A stretch of 16,425 bases of DNA from Ignavibacteria bacterium (GTDB lineage: Bacteria; Bacteroidota; Ignavibacteria; Tepidaquicellales; OLB5): contig JAOADS010000024.1 of the NCBI GenBank assembly GCA_026417195.1, positions 1 to 16,425 of the forward strand. Reading direction: 5' to 3'. A model generated the notes under the pieces. It was not told the origin of the DNA. It did no database searches and saw nothing but the letters and a program-made list of their open reading frames with translations. Below, one piece after another: positions 14,061 to 16,425 of this stretch. Both the position numbers and the translations under genes were made by a program. Each line of letters opens with the position of its first letter. The first letter of the stretch is position 1.

Positions 14061-15206
14061 TTGAGGAAAAATTCATATATACTGATCTTATATTTTATCA
14101 TTCTCTGTCTGCAGTGTCAGATAATAGTTTCTCAGGCTCAGCGTTCTACCAAAAGCGGAGAAAAAAATTATGAAACATCTTCCAAAGGTAACGTTCCCAA
14201 AGGTTTTCAGAGGATAAGTTTCCCAATTGAAAATCCTTCAGATGCAGATGAAGAAATAAAGGAATATATGCAGGAATTATTCCCGATAATTGATGACTTC
14301 GAGATAAAAGCAATTCAGGGGTCAAAGGAAATTACAAAAAAACTAGTCAATGATACACTTGGACATGTTGAATTTCTTCTTAACTTCAATGTTCCTGAAC
14401 ATTATCTTGATCCTGAGCCAGTTGCTCTCTGGGAGTTAAATATACCGGAGTTTACTTCAAGGATTTACCAGATATATAAGGAAGATACTATACTTATTAC
14501 GGTCTGGCCTAATGTCGTCGGAGCTCCCGCCACGAAAACCTATACAGGTTATTACAATATATTCCGCATCCGAAACTGGCCATCATGGAAGGATCCTGAA
14601 GCACCTGCTGAAGCACCTGCTACACCTCCCGGTCCGGGAAATCCTCTTGGTCTTTTTGCAGCTCATTACGATGAGAATTCTTTAAGGTATTTTCACGGGA
14701 CCAATAAAAACCATCTGTTGAAAAACGAATACAGAGCACTTTCCCACGGATGTGTGAGAAACGATAATGCCAACATAGACAAAATGAAAAGGTTTATTGT
14801 AACAAAGATTGTAACCAGCAGAGATTTAAGCGGATGGGTTAATAGCAAGAAATCTATGACATATGATTTCACAGAAGATGAGAAAAAGCGTTTTCCGGTG
14901 AGAATTATTTACAAGACATTTAATATAGACAGGGATTTAAACGGTGCATATATAATATTCTTTAAGGATGTTTACGGCTATGAGAAAGATGCCAAAATAA
15001 GTAAATTTGACAATCAGGAGCTTATTACCCTCTCTGTTTTAGAATCTATAGTATCTGAATACAAAGCAGAACATAAACCTCATCAATTTCAACTTCCGGA
15101 TGATAAATTAATACCGATTGTAAAAAAACTTATCTCCTCTCGCAAGTATAATCAGAAATATTATTTTGATGAACTTGCCAAAGAGCTAACAGAAACAGGT
15201 AAATAA
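14061..15206 (+). CDS. L,D-transpeptidase (YkuD domain), exported
   Basis: 381 residues. Forms 3-3 cross-links in peptidoglycan or attaches proteins to it, in the periplasm. The TTG start gives a clean signal peptide (MRKNSYILILYFIILCLQCQIIVSQA, cleavage after about residue 26 at SQA-Q); the frame stays open back to 13944, but that extension overlaps the divergent gene and the promoter. The YkuD domain holds GPGNPLGLFAAHY, the FHGT His, and the catalytic SHGCVRNDNA with Cys231. Upstream (about 75-150) is a region unlike the catalytic domain, perhaps a peptidoglycan- or substrate-binding part. A linker rich in Ala/Pro (APAEAPATPPGPG) sits just before the catalytic block. About 135 residues follow the domain, longer than in minimal enzymes. 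Same strand and same reading frame as the next gene. Confidence 0.88.
   Translation: MRKNSYILILYFIILCLQCQIIVSQAQRSTKSGEKNYETSSKGNVPKGFQRISFPIENPSDADEEIKEYMQELFPIIDDFEIKAIQGSKEITKKLVNDTLGHVEFLLNFNVPEHYLDPEPVALWELNIPEFTSRIYQIYKEDTILITVWPNVVGAPATKTYTGYYNIFRIRNWPSWKDPEAPAEAPATPPGPGNPLGLFAAHYDENSLRYFHGTNKNHLLKNEYRALSHGCVRNDNANIDKMKRFIVTKIVTSRDLSGWVNSKKSMTYDFTEDEKKRFPVRIIYKTFNIDRDLNGAYIIFFKDVYGYEKDAKISKFDNQELITLSVLESIVSEYKAEHKPHQFQLPDDKLIPIVKKLISSRKYNQKYYFDELAKELTETGK
14598..14621 (+). repeat. exact tandem 12-bp duplication in the L,D-transpeptidase gene
   Basis: GAAGCACCTGCT twice in a row, encoding EAPA-EAPA in the Ala/Pro linker. Identical third-codon bases imply a recent duplication. Confidence 0.85.
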
Positions 15207-15223
15207 ACCTTAATAAAAGGTTT
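15205..15223 (+). repeat. 7-bp inverted repeat across the gene junction
   Basis: AAACCTT (15205-15211), 5-base loop, AAGGTTT (15217-15223). It spans the stop of the L,D-transpeptidase and the TTG start of the next gene. The stem is weak (two G-C pairs) and has no T-run, so it is not a convincing terminator; it could hide the start codon. Confidence 0.45.
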
Positions 15224-16425
15224 GAAAGTAAAACTGAAGTTCATTTTTCTTCTTGGGGTTTTTGTTTTTACTCGGATGTGCCAGTCTCAAGAGCGGGATA
15301 GTCTTTCCAAACCCTACATTGACGTGAATTTCAAAAAATTTTATTTTAATATTCTGCCTTCCGATACAGTTATTTCACTTAAAGATAAATTTCTGCTGCC
15401 CGGCTCTGTAACTGTTTATTCTGATTCAATTGAAGTAAGCAACGCTAATTATGAAGTTGATTACAGATTCGGAAAAGTAAGGTTTAAAAAATTTTTTATA
15501 GATGATATATATTCAGGATCTGAACCTGAAAAAACTTTTATAATCATAACTTATAAAAACTTACCTTACAATATAGATGACTTTTACTCAGCTTTTGAGG
15601 TGAAAGAAAAACCCGATACTGTGACTGGAGGTACTGTGAAAATCGCTGAAATAAAAAAGGATTTTGCAGAAGATTTTTTCTCTGGAAGTGATCTCCAGAA
15701 GTCCGGGACTATTTTCAGAGGTTTTACAGTGGGAAATAACAGGGATCTTTCACTACAATCCGGTTTCCGACTGCAACTTAACGGTAAGTTATCAGATGAT
15801 ATTGATATAACTGCAGCACTTACGGATGAAAATACACCTATACAGCCTGAAGGTAATACTCAAAAGCTTCAGGAGCTTGATAAGGTTTTCATAGAACTAA
15901 GGTCTTCAAACGTAACAACAACCTTAGGAGATATAGAAGTAGATTTCAGAAGCGGAGAGTTCTTTAACTTTTCGCGTAAACTTCAGGGAGTTAAAGGATC
16001 TGCAAATTTCGGGAAATGGGATTTGTTTCTTTCAGGGGCACTTTCCCGGGGGAGATTTAACACAAACTTTTTTAACGGCACAGACGGAGTTCAGGGACCT
16101 TACCGTCTCACAGGTGTAGATAATGAGATAAATATTATTGTTCTTGCCGGTACAGAGAAGGTTTACCTTGACGGAGTTCTTATGACAAGAGGGGAATCTA
16201 ATGACTATACTATAGATTATGCAAACGGTCAGATAACTTTTACTTCAAGAAGGCTTATTACAAATGCTTCCAGAATAACTGTTGACTTTGAATATACAGA
16301 CAGGAAATACTCGCGGACATTTATAGCCGGACAAACAAGAAGTATTGTTTTCAATGACAGGCTGAAATTAAACCTTTCATATCTGAGGCAGAGAGATGAT
16401 CCAAACAAACCGATTGATTTTACAC
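15222..16425 (+). CDS. large secreted, probably outer-membrane protein (3' end outside window)
   Basis: The frame is open to the window edge (401 codons). TTG is the only start that yields a signal peptide (KVKLKFIFLLGVFVFT, cleavage near QS-Q); the first in-frame ATG, at codon 19 (15276), would lose it. Residues 24-130 look like N-terminal beta domains. Residues 164-226 (FRGFTVGNNRDLSLQSGFRLQ ... TDENTPIQPEGNTQKLQELDKVFIE) and 312-365 (EKVYLDGVLMTRGESNDYTIDYANGQITFTSRRL...) resemble stretches I associate with very large outer-membrane proteins of the FCB group, including SprA-like translocation proteins; I recall this similarity and have not verified it. The protein is likely over 800 residues. 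No promoter of its own is seen, and it follows the L,D-transpeptidase after 15 bases, so it is probably co-transcribed. Confidence 0.7.
   Translation, partial: MKVKLKFIFLLGVFVFTRMCQSQERDSLSKPYIDVNFKKFYFNILPSDTVISLKDKFLLPGSVTVYSDSIEVSNANYEVDYRFGKVRFKKFFIDDIYSGSEPEKTFIIITYKNLPYNIDDFYSAFEVKEKPDTVTGGTVKIAEIKKDFAEDFFSGSDLQKSGTIFRGFTVGNNRDLSLQSGFRLQLNGKLSDDIDITAALTDENTPIQPEGNTQKLQELDKVFIELRSSNVTTTLGDIEVDFRSGEFFNFSRKLQGVKGSANFGKWDLFLSGALSRGRFNTNFFNGTDGVQGPYRLTGVDNEINIIVLAGTEKVYLDGVLMTRGESNDYTIDYANGQITFTSRRLITNASRITVDFEYTDRKYSRTFIAGQTRSIVFNDRLKLNLSYLRQRDDPNKPIDFT

Overview
The window is AT-rich, compactly coded DNA from a Gram-negative bacterium, most likely in the Bacteroidota/Chlorobiota/Ignavibacteriota (FCB) branch. 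Evidence: a KDO-8-phosphate synthase (lipopolysaccharide), many secreted proteins with outer-membrane-type beta strands, several TTG/GTG starts, mostly weak Shine-Dalgarno sites, and promoters of the Bacteroidota type (TTG, 20 bases, TAnnTTTG). I infer the lineage from style and motifs and cannot fix the genus.

Layout. (1) 2-2161: 3' part of lon, ATP-dependent protease, with its 5' end outside the window. (2) 2158-6120, minus strand: four paralogous outer-membrane beta-barrel proteins and one small SPOR-domain protein, in two transcription units. Barrels D and C (6120 to 4444) end at a perfect 12-bp hairpin terminator. The SPOR protein and barrels B and A (4269 to 2158) have their own promoter. 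(3) 6262-9803, plus strand: a tight operon of metal-dependent kdsA, a GlcD-type FAD oxidase, a hotdog thioesterase and nadC, driven by a well-matched promoter. (4) 9822-10951: a self-contained cassette (promoter, strong SD, two secreted paralogous domain proteins of unknown function, perfect hairpin terminator). (5) 10957-12396: a Wzx-type polysaccharide flippase starting five bases after that terminator. (6) 12390-14000, minus strand: a CxxxCxxCC (YkgJ-type) metal-binding protein, a 91-residue unknown, and a six-helix membrane protein with an internal repeat and a His-rich tail. (7) 14010-16425, plus strand: an L,D-transpeptidase with its own promoter, then the first 401 codons of a large secreted, probably outer-membrane, protein that runs out of the window.

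Many of the genes concern the envelope: lipopolysaccharide precursor synthesis, glycan export, peptidoglycan cross-linking or binding, and outer-membrane barrels. The least explained parts are the barrel/SPOR cluster, the two-gene secreted cassette and the His-tailed membrane protein whose two halves carry the same motif exactly 100 residues apart. No RNA genes, CRISPR arrays, transposases or phage genes are visible, and no stretch over 300 bases lacks a gene.
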